Shown: positions 1 to 6,119 of the stretch, piece after piece
How the letters are laid out: every line of letters starts with the position of its first letter
Numbering within the stretch: the first letter of the stretch is position 1
Assembly (NCBI GenBank): GCA_023133315.1
Contig: JAGLWR010000076.1
Span: 1-6,119 of the forward strand
DNA from: Methanomicrobia archaeon
GTDB lineage: Archaea; Methanobacteriota_B; Thermococci; Methanofastidiosales; B48-G16
DNA length: 6,119 nucleotides
Reading direction: 5' to 3'
Program-made: the position numbers and the translations under genes
Notes under the pieces: model-generated
Databases searched by the model: none
What the model saw: the letters and a program-made list of their open reading frames with translations, nothing else
Told to the model about the DNA's origin: nothing

Positions 1-678
1 AAAGAAAAAGTTAAACTTGTTACCATAGAACACGTGAAAAAGGCGAGAAAACTTTCAAGATCTCTGGAACATCAGATAGCGGATGAGTATATAGAGAAAA
101 AAAAGGAGTATCGGGTCTTTAAAATATCTGGCTTAAACATAGGAAGGATCAATGGGTTGGCTGTTCTTGGAGGAAAAAGTGGTATAGTAATGCCTATAGA
201 AGCTGAGGTTGTTCCAGCGGCGAGCAAGAACGAAGGAAAAATAATTGCTACAGGAAGACTCGGAGAAATTGCTCGAGAATCTATCTTAAACGTTTCTGCC
301 CTTATAAAAAAATATACGGGAAAGAAGATATCGGATTACGACATACATATTCAATTTTTACAGGCGTATGAAGGAATAGAAGGTGACTCAGCAAGTGTAA
401 GTGTTGCAGCTTCTGTTATCTCCGCAATTAAGGAGATACCGATCAGGCAGGATCTTGCGATGACAGGATCTTTAAGCGTCAGAGGTGAGGTTCTTCCTGT
501 TGGAGGGATTACTGCAAAGGTTGAAGCTGCAATCGGTGCAGGGATGAAGGAAGTAGTTCTTCCTGAAGCCAACAGGGAAGATGTATATCTGCAGGAAAAA
601 GATAAAAAGAAGATCAAGATCACAACTATATCAACCCTCGATGAACTCCTGGATCGTGTGTTTGTAAAGGTGAAGTAA
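1..678 (+). CDS. lonB: Archaeal Lon protease (LonB), C-terminal protease domain; 5' end outside window
   Basis: This is the C-terminal end of an ATP-dependent serine protease that degrades misfolded and regulatory proteins. The reading frame is open to base 1, so the GTG at 34 is an internal Val and not the start. About the first 35 residues look like the end of the AAA+ lid (RSLEHQIADEYI). The protease domain follows. The catalytic Ser lies in EGDSAS (codon 388-390) and the catalytic Lys in LPVGGITAK (codon 517-519), 43 residues apart, the same spacing as the Ser-Lys dyad in E. coli and Archaeoglobus Lon. The EGDSAS form and the strong match to archaeal sequences (IHIQF, MTGSLSVRGEVLPVGG) indicate the LonB class. 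That class is membrane-anchored through an insertion in its AAA+ domain, which would lie outside this window. The C-terminus (LDELLDRVFVKVK) ends where the family normally ends, so no truncation is seen there. The stop TAA overlaps the ATG of the next gene by one base. Confidence 0.95.
   Translation, partial: KEKVKLVTIEHVKKARKLSRSLEHQIADEYIEKKKEYRVFKISGLNIGRINGLAVLGGKSGIVMPIEAEVVPAASKNEGKIIATGRLGEIARESILNVSALIKKYTGKKISDYDIHIQFLQAYEGIEGDSASVSVAASVISAIKEIPIRQDLAMTGSLSVRGEVLPVGGITAKVEAAIGAGMKEVVLPEANREDVYLQEKDKKKIKITTISTLDELLDRVFVKVK
666..673 (+). promoter_or_regulatory. Ribosome binding site for the MBL-fold hydrolase
   Basis: AAAGGTGA lies in the last codons of lonB and ends four bases before the ATG at 678. 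GGTGA matches the archaeal anti-Shine-Dalgarno end of 16S rRNA. Together with the one-base overlap (TAATG) it supports this start and translational coupling to lonB. Confidence 0.7.
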
Positions 679-1268
679 TGATACATGAGTGCATCTCTTA
701 TAGCTTTGATTCCAACGTATTTGTAATAAGAGACTCAAAAACCATTCTTATAGATGCAGGCACTGGAATGACCGATTCTCTCAACAGATTCATAACTTCC
801 TTTAAACTAGACCTCGTTATCAATACACACTGCCACATCGATCATGTAGGCGGAAATCCGAAAAACGTGCCGATAGCCATAGGAGAAAAAGATGCAGAAG
901 ATCTCGAAAAGGGCACGGAAAAAACTATTTTTGATTTTCATTTTCCCGTTTTTGAAGGATTTAAAGTTTCAAAAAAGTTAAAAGATGGAGACGTTATAGA
1001 GACTGAGAATTATAGGCTGGAAGTTCTTCATACGCCGGGACATACGGATGGCAGTATATGCCTATACGATGAGGCTAAAAAGATTATGTTTTCAGGAGAT
1101 ACCTTTTTTATAAAGGGGATAGGAAGAACAGACCTGCCGTCTGGAAATGAAGAAGCGTTAAAGGAATCCCTCGAGAGACTGGCAAGCCTGGATATTGAAA
1201 AAGTATATCCCGGTCATGGTGGAGTAGGAAAATGCGATATAGAAAGTATACTCAATTTTTGGTTTTGA
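678..1268 (+). CDS. Metallo-beta-lactamase-fold hydrolase, glyoxalase-II-like
   Basis: A 196-residue, single-domain, probably cytoplasmic MBL-fold metallo-hydrolase with no signal peptide. All ligands of a two-metal site are present: the HxHxDH motif as THCHIDH (His51, His53, Asp55, His56), His122 in HTPGHTDG, Asp141 in FSGDTFF and His180 in YPGHGG. The IGRTDLPSGN stretch (148-157) is typical of the short hydroxyacylglutathione-hydrolase-like (YcbL-type) group, which cleaves thioesters or related substrates. Full-length glyoxalase II has an extra C-terminal helical domain for glutathione, which is missing here, and archaea generally lack glutathione, so the true substrate is unknown. The length is normal for the short group. 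The gene sits between lonB and lysS with a one-base overlap upstream and 9 bases downstream, which suggests co-transcription but does not reveal a shared pathway. The fold and metal site are secure; the reaction is not. Confidence 0.92.
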   Translation: MIHECISYSFDSNVFVIRDSKTILIDAGTGMTDSLNRFITSFKLDLVINTHCHIDHVGGNPKNVPIAIGEKDAEDLEKGTEKTIFDFHFPVFEGFKVSKKLKDGDVIETENYRLEVLHTPGHTDGSICLYDEAKKIMFSGDTFFIKGIGRTDLPSGNEEALKESLERLASLDIEKVYPGHGGVGKCDIESILNFWF

Positions 1269-1270
1269 GG
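1267..1270 (+). promoter_or_regulatory. Ribosome binding site for lysS
   Basis: GAGG overlaps the TGA stop of the MBL gene and lies seven bases before the ATG at 1278. It fixes the lysS start, because the only in-frame codons between that TGA and the ATG are GGC, GTT and AAT. Ribosomes terminating on the hydrolase gene would sit directly on this site, so coupling is likely. Confidence 0.65.
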
Positions 1271-1277
1271 CGTTAAT

Positions 1278-2876
1278 ATGGAAAAAATATTCTGGTGCGA
1301 CAAATTAGTTGACGAAATTCTTGAAAGAGAAGAAAAACTGAAAGAAAAGTCGAGTAAATTTATTACGGAGAGCGGTTTAGGTGCTTCTGGGATACCTCAT
1401 ATAGGATCTGCCGGAGACGGAATACGAGCATACATGATCGCACTCGCTTTAGAAGATGCTGGACTGAAAAGTACGTACATAGCATTTGCAGACGATAGAG
1501 ACGGGCTGAGAAAAGTCCCCATGGGATTCCCCGATTCGCTTGAAGAATACATAGGTATGCCGGTATCTCATATCCCTGACCTCGAAGGATGTCATGACAG
1601 CTATGGAGAACACATGTCATCTCTTCTCATCGATGCGCTGAAAGAAATAGGAATTGAGTTTGAATCTGTATCTTCGGATAAGGTGTATAAATCCGGGAAA
1701 CTGGACAGAGAGATAAAAGAGATACTCACAAACGGAAAGAAAGCCGGAGAGTTGATAAAAGAGTACACGCTTCAGGATAAGTATCTCCATCAACTTCCTT
1801 ATTATGCCATATGCGAGGAATGCGGGAAAATTTATACCACAAGAGTTACCGATTTTCATGATAACAAAGTTCATTATCTCTGCGACGAAGAATTCATTGG
1901 AAAAAATTCCAATACGGGAAAAGAAATAGTAATTAAAGGATGCGGCTATGAAGGGGAAATATCTATACGAGATGGAAAGTTGCAGTGGAAAGTAGAGTTT
2001 GCAGCACGATGGAAAGCTTTAAAAGTAAATTTTGAAGCTTTTGGGAAAGATATTCTGGATTCGATCAATGTAAACGATGCCATATGTAGAGAAATTCTCC
2101 ATTTCGAACCTCCTGTTCATGCATTGTACGAATTATTTGTTGAAAGGGGTGGTCAGCGGATATCCAAAAGCAAGGGCAATGTCTTCACGCCCCAGGTATG
2201 GCTCGAGTACGGAACGTCAGAATCCATGAGACTTTTGATGCTGAAAAGATTAAACTACACGCGTGTGGTGGATCTTTTTGAGATTCCGAAACTCATGGAA
2301 GAAGTTGACCATCTTGCGAAGGTGTATTTTGGAGAACTGGAGATAAGTAATGAGAAAGAAGAAAAGCATCTGAAAAGACTTTACGAGTACGTGAGTTTAC
2401 TGAAACCTCCAGAGGATATCCCTTTCACCCTATCATATCATACCCTCGTCGACATCTGTAGTGTGCTACCAAAGGGAATGGAAAAGAGATACGAGCTGAT
2501 CAAGAATATCCTTCTGAGAACAAAACTTCTCCCGAAAGAATTTGACGAATCTGAGCTTAAAAAGAGGATAGAGTATGCTACAAACTTTGTGAAAGACGTG
2601 GGTGGAACAAAGAGAGAGAAAATAAAACTAAACAGTTTAGAAAAAAAAGCTTTGGAAACTTTTAAAGAAGAACTGAGAGAAGAGATGGATGCAGAAGAAA
2701 TTCAGAGTTTAATATTTGAAACTGCGAAAAGAAATGAAGTAAAACCGAGAGACTTCTTCAAAACAATATATAGGGTGATCTTAGGTGTGGATCAGGGGCC
2801 GAGAGCCGGATCGTTGATCAAAATAATAGGCGTAAAAAGAGTGAAAGAAATAATCTCGGAGTATATGCATAGTTGA
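1278..2876 (+). CDS. lysS: Class I lysyl-tRNA synthetase
   Basis: A complete 532-residue class I lysyl-tRNA synthetase (LysRS-I), a cytoplasmic enzyme that charges tRNA-Lys with lysine using ATP. The Rossmann-fold signature is GASGIPHIGS (35-44), the HIGH equivalent. The second ATP-binding motif is RISKSKGN (294-301), the KMSKS equivalent. Other family blocks are DDRDGLRKVP (72-81), GCHDSYGEHMSSLL (104-117), WKVEFAARWKAL (237-248) and ILHFEPPVHALYE (273-285). Cys179, Cys182, Cys202 and Cys222 form a CxxC...C...C set in the insertion, probably a zinc site. A helical anticodon-binding region fills about 335-532 and ends with GVDQGPRAGSLI, the usual C-terminal block. HIGS and ISKSK are normal for this subtype and are not lost motifs; as I recall, Nitrososphaeria-type LysRS-I share ESGIGASGIPHIGS. 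The gene is intact and is the last of the three-gene plus-strand cluster. Class I LysRS is mainly archaeal, which supports the organism call. Confidence 0.96.
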   Translation: MEKIFWCDKLVDEILEREEKLKEKSSKFITESGLGASGIPHIGSAGDGIRAYMIALALEDAGLKSTYIAFADDRDGLRKVPMGFPDSLEEYIGMPVSHIPDLEGCHDSYGEHMSSLLIDALKEIGIEFESVSSDKVYKSGKLDREIKEILTNGKKAGELIKEYTLQDKYLHQLPYYAICEECGKIYTTRVTDFHDNKVHYLCDEEFIGKNSNTGKEIVIKGCGYEGEISIRDGKLQWKVEFAARWKALKVNFEAFGKDILDSINVNDAICREILHFEPPVHALYELFVERGGQRISKSKGNVFTPQVWLEYGTSESMRLLMLKRLNYTRVVDLFEIPKLMEEVDHLAKVYFGELEISNEKEEKHLKRLYEYVSLLKPPEDIPFTLSYHTLVDICSVLPKGMEKRYELIKNILLRTKLLPKEFDESELKKRIEYATNFVKDVGGTKREKIKLNSLEKKALETFKEELREEMDAEEIQSLIFETAKRNEVKPRDFFKTIYRVILGVDQGPRAGSLIKIIGVKRVKEIISEYMHS

Positions 2877-2921
2877 ATAATTCTGCCATAAAATATAGAA
2901 CGCTGCTCTAGATTATTCTTT
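2877..2921. other. Convergent intergenic gap between lysS and the kinase gene
   Basis: This 45-base gap is the only non-coding stretch in the window outside the 9-base spacer before lysS. Two genes end here facing each other. I see no stable inverted repeat, only the six-base palindrome TCTAGA at 2907-2912. On the minus strand a weak T-rich stretch (TTCTATATTTTATGG, 2886-2900) could help end the kinase transcript. Confidence 0.6.
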
Positions 2922-2931
2922 TCACATTTTT
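2913..2931 (+). terminator. Possible oligo-T terminator of the lonB-MBL-lysS transcript
   Basis: The plus strand carries a T-rich run with TTTT at 2919-2922 and TTTTT at 2927-2931, starting 37 bases after the lysS stop and reaching into the 3' end of the opposing kinase gene. Archaeal transcription commonly ends at T-rich tracts without a hairpin. The call rests only on composition and position. Confidence 0.35.
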
Positions 2932-5900
2932 GGAAGCACGATTTCAAAAATAGTTCCTTTTCCTTCTTCGGATTTCACTGAAATACTGCCACCGTGTGCT
3001 TCTACGATTTTCTTCACGATGGCAAGACCAAATCCCGTACCTGTCTTAGAGTACCATATGTCAAAGATCTTGTCGATATCTTCTTTGGGAATTCCTCTGC
3101 CGTTATCCTTTACACAGATAACGTAGCTATTTTTTTTCTTTTCTGAGGATATCTCTATTCTATCAGCTCCTCCATGTTTTATTGCATTGTCGATTAGATT
3201 ATTGAATACTTCTCTCAATCGTCGTGGATCGCCTGTAATAGTCGGCAGATATTCCGGGTGTATCTCGATGCTGTACATTTTTCCTATTTCATCGACCACT
3301 GTATTAAGATCTACTTCCTTAGGCTCTCCTATTGCCCTACCAGCATCGGCGAGCTCAAGCTGCCGTGTAACAAACTCATTCATCTTTTTTGTTACATCAA
3401 TTATTTTCTGAGTATTCTCTTTCGCACCTTCTTTCTTGAGGAGTAAGAACCTAGCGTAGCTCTGGATAATAGTTATATAGTTCTTCAGATTGTGTGATAC
3501 AGTATATGTGAACGCTGAGAGTTCCTCTTTCTGTTTTTTGAGGAGTTCTTCTGATTTCTTTCGCTCGGTGATGTCTCTCGCAACACTCTGAATGTGCAAT
3601 GGTTTGTCTTCAGCATCGTAGACCATCGCGACGTTAAGCTCAACAGGAAATATTGTTCCATCCTTTTTCCGGAAGAAACGTTGGTATATTGGCACTATTT
3701 CACCAGCCATCAACATTTTATATACACGTTGGCTGTCTGGATATTCTCCTGGCGCAACAACTTCTTTCACCGACATATCAATCAACTCTCCAATCTCATA
3801 TCCCAACATGTCAGCAGCTTGCTGATTCACCTCGATATGTTTTTGATCAAGACTGATAATAAACACAGCATCATTAGTACGCTCAAGAAGTGCTCGATAT
3901 CGCTGTTCTCTTTCTCGTAACGATTCTTCCATCCGTTTACGCTCCGTGATGTCTGTGAGCGTCCCTTCATAATACAACGCCCTGCCCTGCTCATCGCGGA
4001 CGGCACGAGCATTTTCGAGCACTATGGCCTGACGTCCATCCTTGCGTTTCAGAGCGAGTTCAGCGTTTCGAAGCTCGCCTTCCTCCTCTAATTTTCGAGC
4101 CAAAATCTTTCTCTCCTCCGGATCTGCATACAAATCATATGCAATGTCAATGGCACGAAGATCTGCCTCTGAATCGTAACCGAGCATCCGCACAAGTGCT
4201 GGATTGGCAGAGATTATTTTACCATCTGGAGTGCTCTGGTACATTCCATCGAGAACATTTTCAAAGAGTCCTCGAAATTTGGCTTCGGAGAACCGTATTT
4301 CTTTTTCAGAGTAAATTCTTTTTAGTGCTTCGGTAGCGTGAGACATCAAAAGTTCTCCCAGTTCGAGATCCTCTCGTGTAAAGGCGTTAAGTTTGTCTGA
4401 AATTGTAACAAATGCCCCAATGCTCCAAACGGGAATACTTACACACGATTGAAACCTATTTTCAGATGGTTTTGCATCTTTATCCTTTCGTATATCGTCT
4501 ATCAGATAAGATTTACCAGTTCTATACGTTCTTCCGATAATACCTTCATTAATTGACATGTATCGATCTTCTGGTATTTCATCGTACGACGTTGCTCTAG
4601 TCTCCAGTCGATCACCATCTACAATGTTCACGCTACAAGCAGTGAACTTGAGAATTCCTTTCGCTGCATCTATAATCAATTGATACACCTCTTCCTCAGA
4701 ACTGCAAGTTTCCATCTGTGCTGCTACTTTGTGGAGCTGTTCAATTTTGTTCTTGCTCTCTCGCAGTGCTTTCTCAGCTTTCTTGCGCTCAGTAATGTCC
4801 AAAAGCTGAGCCACTGTTTTCATCTTTCCTTTCGAATCTTTAATAACAGTAGAACTGAGCTCTACTCGTCTCTTTTCGCCATCTTTCCGTATAATGTTAA
4901 ATTCGTATTGGATAGGAACCTCTTCTCCCCTCTGCCTGCGGATATAACGATCTGTTATGAGATCTCTACTCTTATCATCAAGAAACTCTCGGAAATCATG
5001 ACTGATGAGCTCTTCGTGAGAGTAACCTGAGATTTGACATAATACATCGTTCAAATAGATAAATTTATAATTTTCATCTAAAATAAGAATTCCACTGTGA
5101 GAATTTTCTACTATGGAACGGAATTTTTCCTCTGACTCTTTCAATGCTTCCTCCATTTCTTTGCGCTCGGTGATGTCTCTTACAATTGTTTGAATACCCA
5201 CAACGTTATCGTCCTCTTCTATCACACTAAAACGAACCTCACCCAAACGAGCAGTTCCATCTTTATGGTACCACATAATCTCAAATGGCTCAAATATTTT
5301 TCCTGCAATAGTAGAAACGAATAATTCTATGTATTTGGGAATGTCCTTCTCTCGTAAAAATCCTAGTTTTGAAAAGTGTTTGCCAATTATCTCATCTTTA
5401 GAGAAGTCTGAGAGGTTTGCTGCAGCAGTGTTGCATGATGTAATCATACCTTTCATATCTAAAGTTATTATAGCATCAGGAGCCAGTTCAATCGAATCCC
5501 GATATCTCTCTTCGCTCTCCTGCAACGCTTCCTCTGCCTCTCTACGTTCAATAATTTTTCCTAATCGGCTTGCAATAGCATTGAGTAGGCTTCTCTCCTC
5601 CTTCAGGAAAGGTCCCTCATCCATTTCAGGCCTTTCTTCGAGATAACAGACTTTCAACGTACCAATTGGTTTGCCGTGCACAACGATATCGGTATCTTGC
5701 GTCCATGCTGTTTCTCTGAAGTTTTCCGTTTTGAATCCTTGTCCTTTAGCGATTATCCTCGCACAGGTGATTTCCGGATACTGCCAGGCAGGGGGAATGA
5801 GATTAACTGCCCACTGGAATATCTCCTCCAGTGAAGTGCCTGGCTTTTCAACAAGATAAGAAATGTTATAGAAACAGTTTAGTTCTTTTATACGATCCCG

Positions 5901-6119
5901 CAACACTTCCTCCATCCGTTTACGCTCGGTGATGTCTGTAAGTGTCCCCTCATAATACAACGCCTTGCCCTGTTCATCGTGGACGGCGCGGGCATTTTCG
6001 AGTACGATGACCTGACGTCCATCCTTGCGTTTCAGAGCGAGTTCAGCGTTTCGGAGTTCGCCTTTCTTCTCCAATTTTCGAGCCAAAATTCTTCTCTCCT
6101 CCGGATCTGCATACAAATC
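2922..6119 (-). CDS. Multi-PAS/GAF sensor histidine kinase, C-terminal 1065 residues; 5' end outside window
   Basis: A large sensor histidine kinase that autophosphorylates a His in response to a small-molecule, redox or other intracellular signal. The frame is open to base 6119, so the TTG at 6116 is not the true start. Residues below count from that TTG. Order: end of a PAS/PAC (1-70), GAF-like domain (72-190; IPPAWQYPEITCARI), PAS (200-320), PAS (328-446), GAF (456-604), PAS (607-728), PAS (736-853), HisKA-like helix (861-925) with the phospho-acceptor His875 in VSHNLKN (codon 3492-3494), and HATPase (960-1064). The HATPase shows an N box (NNLIDNAIKHG), G1 (DNGRGIP, Asp1004) and G2 (GTGFGL). 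Each PAS ends in DITERK (61, 314, 440, 722, 848) followed by a charged coiled-coil linker. No membrane helix, receiver or DNA-binding domain is visible, so it is probably cytoplasmic and works through a separate partner not in this window. The architecture is typical of euryarchaeal kinases. His is followed by Asn where HisKA usually has Glu or Asp. Confidence 0.95.
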   Translation of the reverse strand, partial: DLYADPEERRILARKLEKKGELRNAELALKRKDGRQVIVLENARAVHDEQGKALYYEGTLTDITERKRMEEVLRDRIKELNCFYNISYLVEKPGTSLEEIFQWAVNLIPPAWQYPEITCARIIAKGQGFKTENFRETAWTQDTDIVVHGKPIGTLKVCYLEERPEMDEGPFLKEERSLLNAIASRLGKIIERREAEEALQESEERYRDSIELAPDAIITLDMKGMITSCNTAAANLSDFSKDEIIGKHFSKLGFLREKDIPKYIELFVSTIAGKIFEPFEIMWYHKDGTARLGEVRFSVIEEDDNVVGIQTIVRDITERKEMEEALKESEEKFRSIVENSHSGILILDENYKFIYLNDVLCQISGYSHEELISHDFREFLDDKSRDLITDRYIRRQRGEEVPIQYEFNIIRKDGEKRRVELSSTVIKDSKGKMKTVAQLLDITERKKAEKALRESKNKIEQLHKVAAQMETCSSEEEVYQLIIDAAKGILKFTACSVNIVDGDRLETRATSYDEIPEDRYMSINEGIIGRTYRTGKSYLIDDIRKDKDAKPSENRFQSCVSIPVWSIGAFVTISDKLNAFTREDLELGELLMSHATEALKRIYSEKEIRFSEAKFRGLFENVLDGMYQSTPDGKIISANPALVRMLGYDSEADLRAIDIAYDLYADPEERKILARKLEEEGELRNAELALKRKDGRQAIVLENARAVRDEQGRALYYEGTLTDITERKRMEESLREREQRYRALLERTNDAVFIISLDQKHIEVNQQAADMLGYEIGELIDMSVKEVVAPGEYPDSQRVYKMLMAGEIVPIYQRFFRKKDGTIFPVELNVAMVYDAEDKPLHIQSVARDITERKKSEELLKKQKEELSAFTYTVSHNLKNYITIIQSYARFLLLKKEGAKENTQKIIDVTKKMNEFVTRQLELADAGRAIGEPKEVDLNTVVDEIGKMYSIEIHPEYLPTITGDPRRLREVFNNLIDNAIKHGGADRIEISSEKKKNSYVICVKDNGRGIPKEDIDKIFDIWYSKTGTGFGLAIVKKIVEAHGGSISVKSEEGKGTIFEIVLPKM
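3928..4136 (-). repeat. Internal PAS-module repeat, downstream copy
   Basis: These 209 bases align without gaps to 5911-6119, with 19 mismatches in my hand count (about 91% identity), including a 43-base identical block near 4028-4070. The segment encodes the second half of the PAS at 607-728, from DLYADPEER through DITERKRMEE. At the protein level the two copies differ at about 6 of 69 positions. The other PAS modules in the protein match only at the DITERK junction, so this pair has a separate and more recent origin. Confidence 0.93.
5911..6119 (-). repeat. Internal PAS-module repeat, upstream copy (continues past window)
   Basis: This is the partner of the repeat at 3928-4136, in the same orientation and the same reading frame, 1983 bases away. 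It is still fully matched at the window edge (the last 18 bases are identical), so the repeat is longer than seen here. The missing part should encode a PAS front half like that at residues 607-662. Confidence 0.93.

Noticed and set aside
34..36. GTG as the start of a 214-residue stand-alone Lon protease domain
   Set aside because: The frame is open to base 1 and the residues before the GTG (EKVKLVTIEH) continue the usual AAA+ lid of LonB, so this is an internal Val.
351..1874. Minus-strand open frames opposite lonB and lysS (351-686, 1363-1620, 1617-1874)
   Set aside because: They are shadows of genes with complete family motifs and show no motif of their own.
1278..2876. Degenerate or inactive LysRS because HIGH and KMSKS appear as HIGS and ISKSK
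   Set aside because: Both forms are usual in this archaeal class I LysRS subtype, and all other family blocks and the zinc-site Cys are intact.
676..2924. Absence of TAG stops as a hint of pyrrolysine use
   Set aside because: Only four stop codons are visible (one TAA, three TGA), far too few to mean anything.
3187..5859. Plus-strand open frames of 62-116 codons opposite the kinase (for example 3594-3920, 4680-5030, 5329-5646)
   Set aside because: They are antisense to a clearly coding gene, overlap one another in different frames, and encode Ser/Phe/Leu-rich sequences with no recognisable domain.
3558..5936. Five copies of an 18-base element encoding DITERK (3558-3575, 3936-3953, 4782-4799, 5160-5177, 5919-5936) as a possible DNA-level repeat or CRISPR-like array
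   Set aside because: The spacing follows the PAS modules, all copies are in the same frame, and DITERK is the common PAC-terminal motif. This is protein-level conservation and not a DNA element.
6114..6116. TTG as the start of the histidine kinase
   Set aside because: The internal repeat shows that this Leu corresponds to the Leu of DLYADPEER in the middle of a PAS domain. The gene continues beyond the window.

Overview
The window looks archaeal. It carries the protease domain of an archaeal-type (class II, LonB) Lon protease and a complete class I lysyl-tRNA synthetase of the 'HIGS / ISKSK' subtype seen in many archaea. It also holds a large soluble PAS/GAF histidine kinase of the kind common in methanogenic and methane- or alkane-oxidising Euryarchaeota. 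The DNA is A+T-rich and the proteins are rich in Lys, Glu and Ile. A more exact placement, for example near Methanosarcinales or ANME-type lineages, is only a guess from the style of the kinase.

Layout: bases 1-2876 hold three tightly packed plus-strand genes. They are the 3' part of lonB (1-678, 5' end outside the window), a small metallo-beta-lactamase-fold hydrolase (678-1268) whose ATG overlaps the lonB stop by one base, and lysS (1278-2876), which begins 9 bases after the hydrolase stop. Each internal start has a Shine-Dalgarno-like sequence inside the end of the preceding gene and there is no room for a separate promoter, so the three are probably co-transcribed. A 45-base convergent gap (2877-2921) separates them from one very long minus-strand gene (2922-6119, 5' end outside the window).

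That minus-strand gene encodes at least 1065 residues of a cytoplasmic sensor kinase: partial PAS, GAF-like, PAS, PAS, GAF, PAS, PAS, then a HisKA-like helix with the phospho-accepting His and a HATPase domain. No receiver domain, DNA-binding domain or membrane segment is visible. Two of its PAS modules are nearly identical over at least 209 bases (about 91% by hand alignment), which indicates a fairly recent internal duplication or gene conversion. The second copy runs off the window edge.

Together the plus-strand genes suggest a housekeeping cluster (protein quality control, a glyoxalase-II-like hydrolase, translation), while the kinase is an unrelated convergent signalling gene. I see no tRNA, rRNA, CRISPR array, insertion sequence or att site. 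Every stretch longer than 45 bases is coding. I found no convincing new biological system; the best leads are the internally duplicated kinase and its possible redox or haem-type GAF sensing.
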